Positions 17,820 to 25,799 of a DNA stretch of 64,000 nt are shown piece after piece. The notes beneath the pieces are model-generated. The model was not told the origin of the DNA. It ran no database searches and was given only the letters and a program-made list of their open reading frames with translations. The position numbers and the translations under genes are program-made. Each line of letters starts with the position of its first letter. Positions within the stretch are counted from its first letter, which is position 1. The DNA is from Chloroflexota bacterium (GTDB lineage Bacteria; Chloroflexota; Anaerolineae; Anaerolineales; Anaerolineaceae): contig CP069394.1 in assembly GCA_016887485.1 (NCBI GenBank), positions 2,653,303 through 2,717,302 of the forward strand. The letters run 5' to 3'.

Positions 17820-19267
17820 AAGAGGGGATGACGACGCAGCCGCCAGGCGATCTCTCGATTGAGGGTAAGCGCTTGGCCTTTTTCCAATGGGTTATCAATC
17901 CCACTGAAGTTGACCAGTTGCTCAATCAGTGCCTGCACCAGCCGTTTTAGGTCGCCGCTTAGGGCGGACCAGGAAAGCAGCACGCAGGCATGGGGCGAGG
18001 CTGGGGCCATGATCATGCCGGGGATTCCTGAGCTGATCGCTTCTAGCTCGGTGGTTTCGTCGCCTACGCCTTGCTGAATACTTTGGAGAATACCCACATT
18101 GAGGGCGCGTGGGTTGCTGATCGAATCAGCGATCATATAACTGCAATCAGCCAAGTCTTTTTCCACGTGGATGGTACTGAAGGTTGCCAACTCATCCGGC
18201 GCGGCCTGGATCACATTGATCTTGCCGCATTTGAGGCTGAGCGGGGTGATGAAATGGTTGAGCCCTTCGCTAATGGCGGTAAAGAAGGCATCGGTTTTAA
18301 CAGGATCGTTAAAGCGTTCATCGGCAACTGCCACCCAGAAATTCAGGTCAATAGCCTGGGCATCCAAAGCCCTGCCGGAGCGGATGACGACATGGATCTC
18401 TTCCAGGTCTGTGTCTGCGGCGGTTTCAAAGCTGAAGCGGTAATCGCCGGGCTGGAGTGCCTGGTTATTGACCCTGGGGTAGAAGAAGCAGAGCTCGCCA
18501 TGTTCGCCCACAATCGGCTTCGAGCAGAAATTACTTTCCAATTGGCCAGTCTGCGAATCATATTGATAGAGGGTCTGACCGCCGGGGGCATAGACCTCTT
18601 TCAGGCGCACCTGGCTGAAGGGGTCCTGGGAACGGGCTGCCAGCAACAGGGAAACATCGCCTTTTTCGACGTGCAGGGTGAAATCATCGGTCACGCGGAA
18701 ATCCTGGAAGGTTTCTGTGGTTAGATCCGGGAATTCATTGAGTTGGCTTTCTCCCTTTTCAGGGCGGAACCGGGGATAGAAACGAATTTCCGATTTGAGG
18801 GCGTCAAAGGCAGCCTTCCCCTGGCTTTCCCAATGTTCAGCGGAAGAAATCACCAGGATGAAGAAGTATTGATTGATGTGGGGGGAGCAAGTTAGGGCAA
18901 CCCCGAGACCTTCCTCTTCAGCGTTTTTGAAGTGGAGGTCATTTAAAAAACCGGTGATCTCCTGAATCCGATCCGTGCCGGCATCATCCACCCGGAATTC
19001 ATCGAAACTTTCCATGAACTCGGAAGCGAGAAAGTCGTTCATTTCTGCAATGGAAGTGCCTTCCTTCAATTCGCCGCCAACCAGGCTGATCTCGATGTTG
19101 CCGTCTTCAGAATACATATAGACGGTTCGGTCGATTTCCAGTTCAAACCCTTCAATGGGTCGGAAAATGAAACCGCCTTCTTCTATATCAATTTCACCGC
19201 CGTAACGATAGTTGGGCAGTTCCGGTTCGCCGGGATTGGGCTTAGATTGGGGATTGGTTTCGGTCAT
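17804..19267 (-). CDS. Large protein of unknown function with a degenerate metalloprotease-like C-terminal domain
   Basis: About 487 residues with no signal peptide, so probably cytoplasmic. The N-terminal half (to about residue 180) is β-rich and resembles DcrB/PsbP-like repeats only vaguely. The middle is another β-rich domain (residues of about 190-300). The C-terminal third recalls secreted zinc metalloproteases: a GIPG segment is followed by a helix where HExxHxxGxxH is expected, but here it reads LIEQLVNFSGID, and the ending LNREIAWRLRRHPLF also fits that family. If correct, all zinc ligands are lost. The start is taken at ATG 19267, with AGGAG three bases upstream. TTG 19291 would add eight residues. 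The similarity is my inference. Confidence 0.65.
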   Translation of the reverse strand: MTETNPQSKPNPGEPELPNYRYGGEIDIEEGGFIFRPIEGFELEIDRTVYMYSEDGNIEISLVGGELKEGTSIAEMNDFLASEFMESFDEFRVDDAGTDRIQEITGFLNDLHFKNAEEEGLGVALTCSPHINQYFFILVISSAEHWESQGKAAFDALKSEIRFYPRFRPEKGESQLNEFPDLTTETFQDFRVTDDFTLHVEKGDVSLLLAARSQDPFSQVRLKEVYAPGGQTLYQYDSQTGQLESNFCSKPIVGEHGELCFFYPRVNNQALQPGDYRFSFETAADTDLEEIHVVIRSGRALDAQAIDLNFWVAVADERFNDPVKTDAFFTAISEGLNHFITPLSLKCGKINVIQAAPDELATFSTIHVEKDLADCSYMIADSISNPRALNVGILQSIQQGVGDETTELEAISSGIPGMIMAPASPHACVLLSWSALSGDLKRLVQALIEQLVNFSGIDNPLEKGQALTLNREIAWRLRRHPLFYDAE

Positions 19268-19430
19268 AATCTCCTGCTCGTTCAAGGGCAATCAACTTTC
19301 TGTCTGATTTTACACCAGAAATGGATAATGGTTCCATTAGACGGTTAATATCATTTATACTAGGAAAATATTGATTAAGAAAGCTGTTGCCTGTGAATAT
19401 AAGGGTAAATGGCGAGTGGAGGAACAAGAA

Positions 19431-20198
19431 ATGGAAAAACACACCTTACCGATCCTTGAGTTTGATGCCACCCGAGAGGCTATCCTGGAGCCTTCCAAAG
19501 TGGTTGAGCCTGTGGACGTGCCTGAACATTGTGTGATTTGTTTTTTCGCCGAGGTGATTGAATCACTGGTGAAAAATCATGGCGCTAAGGTGATTGCTCA
19601 TTCCCTTTCACAGATTGGGCAGCATCCACTTTATGAAATTGAATATGAAGGCCAGCGCTTGGCCTTCTTCCACCCCGGGATCGGCGCACCACTGGCGATC
19701 GGTCTATTAGAAGAGATGATTGCTCGGGGCTGTAAGAAATTTATGGTCTGTGGGGGCTGCGGTGTGCTGGATAGGTCCGTGGCCGTTGGGCATCTGTTGA
19801 TCCCAGAGGCGGCGCTGCGGGATGAGGGCGTTTCCTATCATTATTTGCCCCCAGCTCGGGAAGTGAAAATGAACCCAGCCGCGCTGGCCGCAATTGAAAA
19901 GGTCCTGAAGCGGCGAGGGCTGGAATATCTGCGGACCAAAGCCTGGACAACGGATGCCATCTACCGGGAAACCCGCTCCAAGGCTGCAGAATATCTGGCG
20001 GAAGGGTGCCTGGCAGTGGAAATGGAAGCCGCAGCCTTTTTCGCGGTGGCGGAGTTTCGCGGCGTGGTTTTGGGACAGATCCTTTATGGCGGGGATGCTG
20101 TGTTGCAGGAAGATTGGGATGGACGGAAGTGGTCCTCTCGGGATGAAATCCGCCGGAACCTGTTCTGGCTGGCGGCGGAAACCGTCATGGAACTTTGA
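19431..20198 (+). CDS. Nucleoside phosphorylase (PNP/UDP family, uridine phosphorylase-like)
   Basis: About 255 residues of the NP-I fold: FHPGIGAPLAIGLLEEM for the phosphate site, a Cys-rich FMVCGGCGVLD strand, and the family hallmark AVEMEAAAFFAVAEF, in which the Met-Glu pair binds ribose. It cleaves a nucleoside with phosphate to give the base and ribose-1-phosphate, and the closest type is uridine phosphorylase. This fits the nucleoside importer encoded at the left of the window. The start at ATG 19431 has AGGA seven bases upstream. An upstream in-frame TTG at 19371 lacks a ribosome site. Confidence 0.88.
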   Translation: MEKHTLPILEFDATREAILEPSKVVEPVDVPEHCVICFFAEVIESLVKNHGAKVIAHSLSQIGQHPLYEIEYEGQRLAFFHPGIGAPLAIGLLEEMIARGCKKFMVCGGCGVLDRSVAVGHLLIPEAALRDEGVSYHYLPPAREVKMNPAALAAIEKVLKRRGLEYLRTKAWTTDAIYRETRSKAAEYLAEGCLAVEMEAAAFFAVAEFRGVVLGQILYGGDAVLQEDWDGRKWSSRDEIRRNLFWLAAETVMEL

Positions 20199-20276
20199 GT
20201 GAAAATTGAACCCAGGCAGATGGTTAAACTGCTCGATTGAATATAGTATGATTGTGTGATGACCAAAGGAGAGCAA

Positions 20277-21566
20277 ATGAGCGACCTGATCACCAGGACT
20301 TTAAACCGCATTGATGAACATCGTAACCTCGAGCTGCCGCTAGATGGTGACCTGACTTTGCCGTTTTACGAAGGATTGTCATTGGCGAACCTTCCCGGCA
20401 CCATGACCCAACTCTTGGGCGCGCCACACTTCGGGCGGCCGGCCTTGGAAGAATCTATGCTGGAATCGTTGGGTGGGCCTTATAAAAAGGTGGTTTTCCT
20501 CCTGGTGGATGCCCTGGGATATAACCTGCTCTCGAATCTGATGGAGTCTGTACCTAGCCTGGTTTGGAATGAGTTGAAAGAAAAGGGTGTTTTCGCACCA
20601 ATCACCAGTGTTTGCCCCAGCACCACGGCCTCTGCATTGACGACACTCTGGACGGGGGTAGCCCCGGCCTGCCACGGCATTATCGGTTACGAGATGTGGG
20701 CCAAGGAACTGGGCGTAATCATGAATAATATCCTCCACTCAGCCGCGATGGCACGCGGGGATGTGGGCGGCCTGGCACGGGCGGGCTTCAATCCCCACGA
20801 ATTCCTCAATCGACCGCTTCTGGGGACGCATTTGTTGGAAAATGGCATTCAGCCCACCGCCTTTATCCACTATTCCATTGCGCATTCCGGCCTTTCGGTG
20901 ATGCAGATGGAAGATGTGGATCTCAAACCTTATGTGGATGAAGCCGATCTGAGCATCAGCCTGGCCGATTTCCTGAATGGGCGGGCAGGTGAGCGGGACT
21001 ATACCTACGTTTATTACAGCGATGTGGATACTTTAATGCACCGCTTCAGCGCTAGTGACGAGCGGGTGGCCTTACAGTTCGCCGCGTTTTCCGATCTGTT
21101 CCGCAAGGGCTTTTTGGACCGGTTGTCACCGGAGGTCGCTGAGGAAACAATTTTAATTTTAGCTGCCGACCATGGTTCCAAGCTGACCCTGATCGACCCG
21201 AAGTATGACCTTTCAAACCATCCAGAGTTGAAATCTCACCTGATAATGTCGCCAACCTGTGAACACCGGCTCACATTCTTCTACACTAAACCCGGTAAAG
21301 CCGATGCCGTCCGGGCCTATATTGAGCAGACCTGGCCGGGCGAATTCCTGTTATTGGATTCGCAGAAGGCTTTGCAGGCCGGGCTGTTTGGTAATGGGGA
21401 GATAAAAGAACAGGCCCCCGACCGGGTGGGCGATTTGATCGCCGTGGCCCGGGGGGGAGCCTATTTCTGGTGGGCGCCGACACCCAATCACATGCTAGGC
21501 CGGCATGGTGGTCTCAGCAGGGAAGAAATGCTGGTACCGTTCCTGGCCGTGCCCTTAGGCAGGTGA
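20277..21566 (+). CDS. Alkaline phosphatase-superfamily phosphodiesterase/nucleotide pyrophosphatase
   Basis: About 429 residues of the type I phosphodiesterase/nucleotide pyrophosphatase fold. The first metal aspartate is in VVFLLVDALGYN, the nucleophilic Thr/Ser in CPSTTASALTTLWTG, and further metal ligands in SDVDTLMHRF and ILAADHGSK, with the last His near the C-terminus (LGRHGGLS). There is no signal peptide, so it probably acts in the cytoplasm on a phosphomonoester or diester. AAAGGAG lies five bases before ATG 20277. The GTG/ATG codons at 20256-20259 are poorer starts. It follows the nucleoside phosphorylase by 78 bases. Confidence 0.86.
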   Translation: MSDLITRTLNRIDEHRNLELPLDGDLTLPFYEGLSLANLPGTMTQLLGAPHFGRPALEESMLESLGGPYKKVVFLLVDALGYNLLSNLMESVPSLVWNELKEKGVFAPITSVCPSTTASALTTLWTGVAPACHGIIGYEMWAKELGVIMNNILHSAAMARGDVGGLARAGFNPHEFLNRPLLGTHLLENGIQPTAFIHYSIAHSGLSVMQMEDVDLKPYVDEADLSISLADFLNGRAGERDYTYVYYSDVDTLMHRFSASDERVALQFAAFSDLFRKGFLDRLSPEVAEETILILAADHGSKLTLIDPKYDLSNHPELKSHLIMSPTCEHRLTFFYTKPGKADAVRAYIEQTWPGEFLLLDSQKALQAGLFGNGEIKEQAPDRVGDLIAVARGGAYFWWAPTPNHMLGRHGGLSREEMLVPFLAVPLGR

Positions 21567-21596
21567 GTGCAGGCGTTTGTTGAAACCTGAGGTATC

Positions 21597-22937
21597 TCAG
21601 GCGCTTGTCAGGTAACGATTCAATTCCCAGTCGGTGACATGCGTGCGGAAATCTTCCCACTCTGCCATCCGAGATTTAAGGAATGCCTCTGTCAGAATAC
21701 CGCCCAGAGCGGACTGCAGGGTTTGGTCTGCTTCAAAGGCAATCAGAGCCTCGAAGAGTGACCCGGGCAGCATTTCGATACCGAGGTCAATCCGTTCTTC
21801 TGCAGTCAATTCATAGACATTCGTCTGGTTAAGAGGCTTGGGGCAGCTCATGCCCTTCTCGATGCCGTCCAAACCGGCTGCCAGCATGGCATTGAAAGCC
21901 AGGTAGGGGTTGGTGGATGGATCCGGGAAGCGTAGCTCGAGCCGAACAGTCTTGGGATTGTCAGCCATAGGCTGAGGGATGCGGATCAGCGCAGAGCGGT
22001 TCACCTGGGCCCAGCCGATATAGACGGGGGCTTCGTAACCGGGAACCAGACGCTTGTAGGAGTTGACCGTGGGGGCCACGACTGCCGTGAGTGCACGCGC
22101 GTGATTCAAAACGCCGGCTGTATATTGGTAGGCCAGGGGGGATAACTTGATGGGGTCATCCTCATCGTAGAAGAGGTTGTTGCCATCTAGATCAAAGATC
22201 GACTGATGACAGTGCATCCCAGAGCCGTTGATCCCAAAAACGGGTTTGGGCATGAAGGATGCGATCAGGCCGTGTTGGGCTGCAATTGCTTTCACGGCGT
22301 ACTTTAAGGTCAGGACGTTATCAGCTGTCTTCAGCGCTTCGGCAAAGTGGAAGTCGATTTCGTGCTGTCCAATGGCGACTTCATGGTGGCCCATTTCAAT
22401 TTCAAGGCCCATCTGGCTGAGGGCCTCCATCAACTCGGTGCGCACTCGGACAGCCTCGTCATTGGCGGAGAAATCAAAGTAGCCGCCGATGTCGTGGGGA
22501 ACGGGGTTAATATTCTCGTTGCCATTGCGTAGGAAGAGGAAGAACTCTGGTTCAGGGCCGATGTTGAGCAGCCATTTGCGATCTTCTTTCATGCTCGCGA
22601 GACGGCGTTTGAGCACACCGCGGGGATCACCCTCAAAGGGTTCGCCATTGGGACGATAGATGTCACATAGGACACGAGCCCGTTTGAATTCATCCGGCGA
22701 CCAGGGCAGAATGGCGTAGGTGTCAGGATCGATGACCAGCTGCATATCGCTTTCTTGGATACGGGCAAAGCCTTCAACGGATGAACCATCAAAGAAGATC
22801 CCATTTTCCAATACCGAGGGTACGTGATATTCCGGTACATCCACGCTCTTGACCACGCCATTCACATCAGTGAATTGGAAGGAGACGAACTTCACGCCGT
22901 CTTGTTTCATTCTTTCAAGCACATCTTTTTTATCCAT
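21597..22937 (-). CDS. glnA: Glutamine synthetase, type I
   Basis: About 446 residues, the usual length for GSI-α. It condenses glutamate and ammonia to glutamine with ATP in a dodecamer. Signatures: GSSVEGF in the N-terminal β-grasp region, GINGSGMHCHQS for metal and glutamate binding, and the ATP-site stretch VNSYKRLVPGYEAPVYIGW. The start is ATG 22937, preceded by GGAGG with five-base spacing. An upstream in-frame ATG (22958) lacks one. The Tyr adenylylation loop of GSI-β enzymes is not seen. A short CCTGAG/CTCAGG dyad overlaps the stop codon, but without a T-run. Confidence 0.97.
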   Translation of the reverse strand: MDKKDVLERMKQDGVKFVSFQFTDVNGVVKSVDVPEYHVPSVLENGIFFDGSSVEGFARIQESDMQLVIDPDTYAILPWSPDEFKRARVLCDIYRPNGEPFEGDPRGVLKRRLASMKEDRKWLLNIGPEPEFFLFLRNGNENINPVPHDIGGYFDFSANDEAVRVRTELMEALSQMGLEIEMGHHEVAIGQHEIDFHFAEALKTADNVLTLKYAVKAIAAQHGLIASFMPKPVFGINGSGMHCHQSIFDLDGNNLFYDEDDPIKLSPLAYQYTAGVLNHARALTAVVAPTVNSYKRLVPGYEAPVYIGWAQVNRSALIRIPQPMADNPKTVRLELRFPDPSTNPYLAFNAMLAAGLDGIEKGMSCPKPLNQTNVYELTAEERIDLGIEMLPGSLFEALIAFEADQTLQSALGGILTEAFLKSRMAEWEDFRTHVTDWELNRYLTSA

Positions 22938-23391
22938 ATTTTCCTCCAATATAAACACGAATCAGAATTTTCCAACGGAGTGCACAATTTAAGATAAGGT
23001 ACTCGAACTTACCGCCGGGAATCAATATTCCAGGTTTGCTCACTATGGTTGCTTTGGCCTGCTTGTCGCCAGGCAGTTTTGGACATCCATTATGGGAAAG
23101 GAAACTTAGACCCGTGTTCAGGCCCAGGAGGCATCCGCTGATCTATCGATTTTCCCCGGGTATAACCGGGTTAGCCCTTCCTTCGCAAGAAGGAACCTCC
23201 ACCTCGTCATCTCGACCCTTCAATGGGTGAGACTCAGCCGCTTGTTTCTTTTTTATTAAATTGTAGTTGCGATGCAACAGCTATGCTTTACCAAACCCAT
23301 GATTGGGAATGGTTAATTGGATTATTTATAACATTTTTTAGCTTTGGAGTCATGGATTTTTGGTTAAGAACTGGTAAAAGAAATCAGTCTC
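22938..23391. other. Intergenic region between glnA and the SOS operon
   Basis: About 450 bases without a gene I can support. It holds small hairpins (TTCCTT/AAGGAA near 23175-23195 and GTTGC/GCAAC near 23267) and becomes AT-rich toward the SOS promoter. A 66-residue frame at 23223-23423 contains one hydrophobic stretch but no ribosome site, and it runs into the promoter, so I do not call it. Confidence 0.5.
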
Positions 23392-23435
23392 TTGACATAG
23401 AACAGAAGTTCTGTATAATATAGAACACACGTTCG
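23392..23435 (+). promoter_or_regulatory. SOS promoter: sigma70 elements with two LexA boxes
   Basis: A perfect -35 TTGACA (23392-23397) and -10 TATAAT (23414-23419) are 16 bases apart. Box 1 (GAAC-AGAA-GTTC, 23400-23411) fills the spacer. Box 2 (GAAC-ACAC-GTTC followed by G, 23423-23434) covers the start site. Both fit the Gram-positive LexA consensus CGAACRNRYGTTYG, box 2 at 13 of 14 positions. This placement predicts tight repression relieved by DNA damage. Confidence 0.88.
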
Positions 23436-23457
23436 ATTCTTGGAAAGAGAGCATGAA

Positions 23458-24306
23458 ATGGCACTTCCCCAAATCATTTCCAATACATTTGGACCTCAAT
23501 TGAAGACTATACCCGGGCTGCGCTCCCGTTCAATTTCCGGCAAAAGGATGAAAACCCGCGGGCAGCAGGCCGGCCTGGCAACCGTGAATGCCCTGATGGA
23601 GAGCCTGGAGCCAGTTCCTCAACATGTCGTCCTTCTGGGGCGCTGTCAGGATGGGCTGCCCTTCCTGATGTCATTGGGCGATCCTGAACTGGGTGCAATT
23701 CTGATCGGCTGTGAACGGGGCTTTGGCAAAACCCATCATTTGCAGGTATTGGTAGATTCAGCGATCCAGTCCCACTCCCCGCGGGATCTGCAGGTTGCAG
23801 TTCTGACCCTCAATTCGGCGGAATGGTCCCGGTTTGCCGATCAAACAATATCTGGCAAGTATCTGTTGGGGATGGCGGCCTGGTATGATCCCCAGGCGGA
23901 GCAATTGATTAAAAACCTGACCGAATTGGCCGAATCCCGCCGGGTTGGGCAGCGGCGCGGACCGGACGTGCTGCTGGCATTGGATGACCTACCAGCCTTG
24001 CACGACATGAGTTGGGAGGCCCAGGTGAACCTGCGCTGGCTGCTGGAATATGGGTCCCAATCCGGAGTCTGGTTGGTGGCAACGGTCAACGCCGAGGATG
24101 CCAGTGACCTGCGTTATTGGATTGACACCTTTCGCACCCGAATCGTTGGGCAGGTGGGGGATGAGAACGCCGCTGAAATCCTTTCCCAGCAGGCCGGAAC
24201 ATCTTTGGCAGACCTGGCCCCCGGTGAGTTCAAGGCCTGGACCGGAACAGGTTGGATTCGCTATACCTTGCCCCTTTTGGGCAAAGTGAACATGCTGGAG
24301 GGCTAG
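23458..24306 (+). CDS. SOS-controlled FtsK/HerA-type ATPase core protein
   Basis: A 282-residue protein that looks like an FtsK/SpoIIIE motor domain alone. It has the P-loop CERGFGKT with K91/T92 (aligning to GTTGAGKS of the FtsK in this window, first Gly replaced by Cys) and Walker B VLLALDDLPAL with D176/D177. It continues with GVWLVATVNAED in the place of the sensor strand, and a C-terminal segment (TRIVGQVGDENAAEIL, then DLAPGEF) matches RIAFAVASSVDSRVIL and LGRGDM of FtsK. No transmembrane or γ domain is present. The start ATG 23458 has GAGAG six bases upstream. It is the first gene behind a promoter with two LexA boxes, so it is predicted to act in DNA-damage response. The exact role is unknown. 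Confidence 0.82.
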   Translation: MALPQIISNTFGPQLKTIPGLRSRSISGKRMKTRGQQAGLATVNALMESLEPVPQHVVLLGRCQDGLPFLMSLGDPELGAILIGCERGFGKTHHLQVLVDSAIQSHSPRDLQVAVLTLNSAEWSRFADQTISGKYLLGMAAWYDPQAEQLIKNLTELAESRRVGQRRGPDVLLALDDLPALHDMSWEAQVNLRWLLEYGSQSGVWLVATVNAEDASDLRYWIDTFRTRIVGQVGDENAAEILSQQAGTSLADLAPGEFKAWTGTGWIRYTLPLLGKVNMLEG

Positions 24307-24307
24307 G

Positions 24308-24535
24308 ATGGATATCGGTCTGCTCTGGTTTGATAACGACCCCGAAGTTGACCTGGCGGGTAAAGTGACTCACGCAGCAGAGTATTACCGGGTTAAATAT
24401 GGAGAAGACCCCAATCTCTGCTTTGTGCATCCGAGTATGTTGACTGAAAAGGTGAAAGCGCAGGCAGGTGCTGTGGCGATCCGCTCGAACAGCACGGTTT
24501 TGCCCCATCATTATTGGATAGGTGTCCAACCGTAA
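24308..24535 (+). CDS. Small conserved-looking partner protein of the SOS ATPase
   Basis: A 75-residue soluble protein starting one base after the ATPase stop, with GGAGG six bases before its ATG, so it is clearly co-translated. The sequence is well structured for its size: a β-strand start (MDIGLLWFDND), a helix (LAGKVTHAAEYYRVKYG), then PNLCFVHPSML and an aromatic C-terminus (HHYWIGV). No catalytic motif is evident and no family is recognised. Because it shares the LexA-controlled transcript, it is probably a partner or regulator of the ATPase. Confidence 0.8.
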   Translation: MDIGLLWFDNDPEVDLAGKVTHAAEYYRVKYGEDPNLCFVHPSMLTEKVKAQAGAVAIRSNSTVLPHHYWIGVQP

Positions 24536-24577
24536 ATTAAATCAACCCCTGACTCGTTCGGTGGGCACCTATTCAAA

Positions 24578-24649
24578 CAGCCATGCTGCTGTGAATTGTC
24601 GTTACTGGATTCCTGCGTAGGAAACAACCGCCATCCGGCAGCATGGCTG
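24578..24649. repeat. Long inverted repeat with a nested hairpin after the SOS operon
   Basis: A perfect 12-bp inverted repeat (CAGCCATGCTGC 24578-24589 / GCAGCATGGCTG 24638-24649) encloses 48 bases that contain a second perfect hairpin (TTCCT-GCGT-AGGAA 24610-24623). No T-run follows on either strand, so it is not a standard terminator. It could protect the 3' end of the SOS transcript. Confidence 0.6.
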
Positions 24650-24650
24650 A

Positions 24651-24686
24651 TAAAAAAACATCCCCCGCTCTATGAGTTGGGGGATG
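24651..24686 (-). terminator. Rho-independent terminator overlapping the end of the metallophosphoesterase gene
   Basis: Minus strand: stem CATCCCCC (24659-24666) with GGGGGATG (24679-24686), followed by seven Ts (complement of 24652-24658). The TAG stop codon at 24670-24672 lies in the loop, so the last codons form one arm of the stem. Confidence 0.88.
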
Positions 24687-25374
24687 CTGCATCTTCCGTT
24701 TGGGTGGGAAGGGGTTGTATAGAAGGATTATGTTCCAGGGGGAGGTCGGGCAATGAGAGCCTTCTGTAGCCGTAGGTGTTGAGCACCAGGGTTTTACCGA
24801 TTTTGGTCTCAGTGGCGATCCCGGGCCGGTAAATGTGAATGTGGCCATGAATATGGAATGCAGGCTCGAAAGTTTCGATCAGCCAGTTGAAGGCTTTGAC
24901 CCCTTGATGGGCGCGGTCGTCATCATCATGGATCCCCCAGGGCGGGGCATGGGTGACGAATACATCCAGATAACGGCCGTAGCGCACTTTGTTCCACATC
25001 AGCGCTGGGACCAGTTGCATCACCATCGACCACATTTCTGCCTGAGTGTATTGGTATTTGCCCCGGTTATAAACCAGCGACCCTTCGATCCCGGCCAGTA
25101 GGAGACCGGTTTTAGGGTCCTGGACCACTTTGCGGTGCAGGTCAACAGCGCCCCAGGGTTCGGTTCGTGTGCCGCCAATTCCATATTCCACAATTTTGGC
25201 ATGGTTGCCGCGAACATAGTACAAGGGGATATCCAGTGTGCTGATGATGTACTCGAGGTAATAATAAGAAAGATCCCCACTGCTGAGGGCCAGGACAACG
25301 TCCTTGAATCGCTCTTTGATTTGGGGACTATAAATGAGGGGAACCTCTTTGTCGCTGACCGTTAACAATTTCAT
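24670..25374 (-). CDS. Calcineurin-like metallophosphoesterase
   Basis: A 234-residue protein with most of the calcineurin-like metal motifs: SSGDLS (GD), YVRGNHA (GNH), VTHAPP and the C-terminal HIHGHIH. The first motif is DxK (LLTVSDKEV) rather than DxH, so one metal ligand is changed; several cytosolic members of the family share this. It is probably a phosphodiesterase or phosphatase of unknown substrate in the cytoplasm. It stands alone, convergent to the SOS operon and with its own terminator. Confidence 0.85.
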   Translation of the reverse strand: MKLLTVSDKEVPLIYSPQIKERFKDVVLALSSGDLSYYYLEYIISTLDIPLYYVRGNHAKIVEYGIGGTRTEPWGAVDLHRKVVQDPKTGLLLAGIEGSLVYNRGKYQYTQAEMWSMVMQLVPALMWNKVRYGRYLDVFVTHAPPWGIHDDDDRAHQGVKAFNWLIETFEPAFHIHGHIHIYRPGIATETKIGKTLVLNTYGYRRLSLPDLPLEHNPSIQPLPTQTEDAASPNS

Positions 25375-25422
25375 AATCTAATTGTAAAACAAAATAATCA
25401 AATATGTTAGTTAGGCAGAATG

Positions 25423-25797
25423 TCAGGATCGATTCCCCATCCCAACGGCCATCGCAATCGCTTTTGTGCGATCATGGCTGATGCTCACTGACCATTCCTT
25501 AATTCCCAATAATTCAGCGATAGTGACGGCTTTACCGTGGAGTTGTACCGTGGGCTGGCCAGACGGGAGGTGGATGATTTCAATGTCCCGCCAGTGAACG
25601 ATTCCGATCCCGGTTCCGAGCGCTTTGGAGACCGCTTCCTTGGCGGCAAAGATGCCGCTCAGAGCATCATTACGGTCTTGAGCCTGGTCGATCTCCTTTT
25701 CTGTGAATACCCGTTGGATGAAGCGCGCTCGAATGGCCGGACGGATTTGTTCCAGTCGGGCAATTTCGATCGTGTCAATACCACTGCAGAGTGTCAT
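25423..25797 (-). CDS. acpS: Holo-[acyl-carrier-protein] synthase
   Basis: A 124-residue protein of normal AcpS length. It transfers 4'-phosphopantetheine from CoA to the serine of apo-ACP for fatty acid synthesis. The Mg2+-binding motifs are present: SGIDTIEIARLE near the N-terminus and FAAKEAVSKALGTG in the centre, with SISHDRTKAIAMAV at the end. It begins two bases after the stop of the M16 peptidase gene, so it is the last gene of a three-gene operon (27086-28375, 25800-27089, 25423-25797). Confidence 0.95.
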   Translation of the reverse strand: MTLCSGIDTIEIARLEQIRPAIRARFIQRVFTEKEIDQAQDRNDALSGIFAAKEAVSKALGTGIGIVHWRDIEIIHLPSGQPTVQLHGKAVTIAELLGIKEWSVSISHDRTKAIAMAVGMGNRS

Positions 25798-25799
25798 GG

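Noticed and set aside
18071..18724. 217-residue frame opposite the degenerate metalloprotease-like gene
   Set aside because: Antisense shadow with no ribosome site. The composition follows the complementary gene's codon use.
21586..21601. CCTGAG/CTCAGG dyad at the glnA stop as a terminator
   Set aside because: Short stem and no T-run on either strand.
23223..23423. 66-residue frame with a hydrophobic stretch before the SOS operon
   Set aside because: No ribosome site. It crosses the promoter and LexA box of the next gene. Kept only as a comment on the intergenic region.
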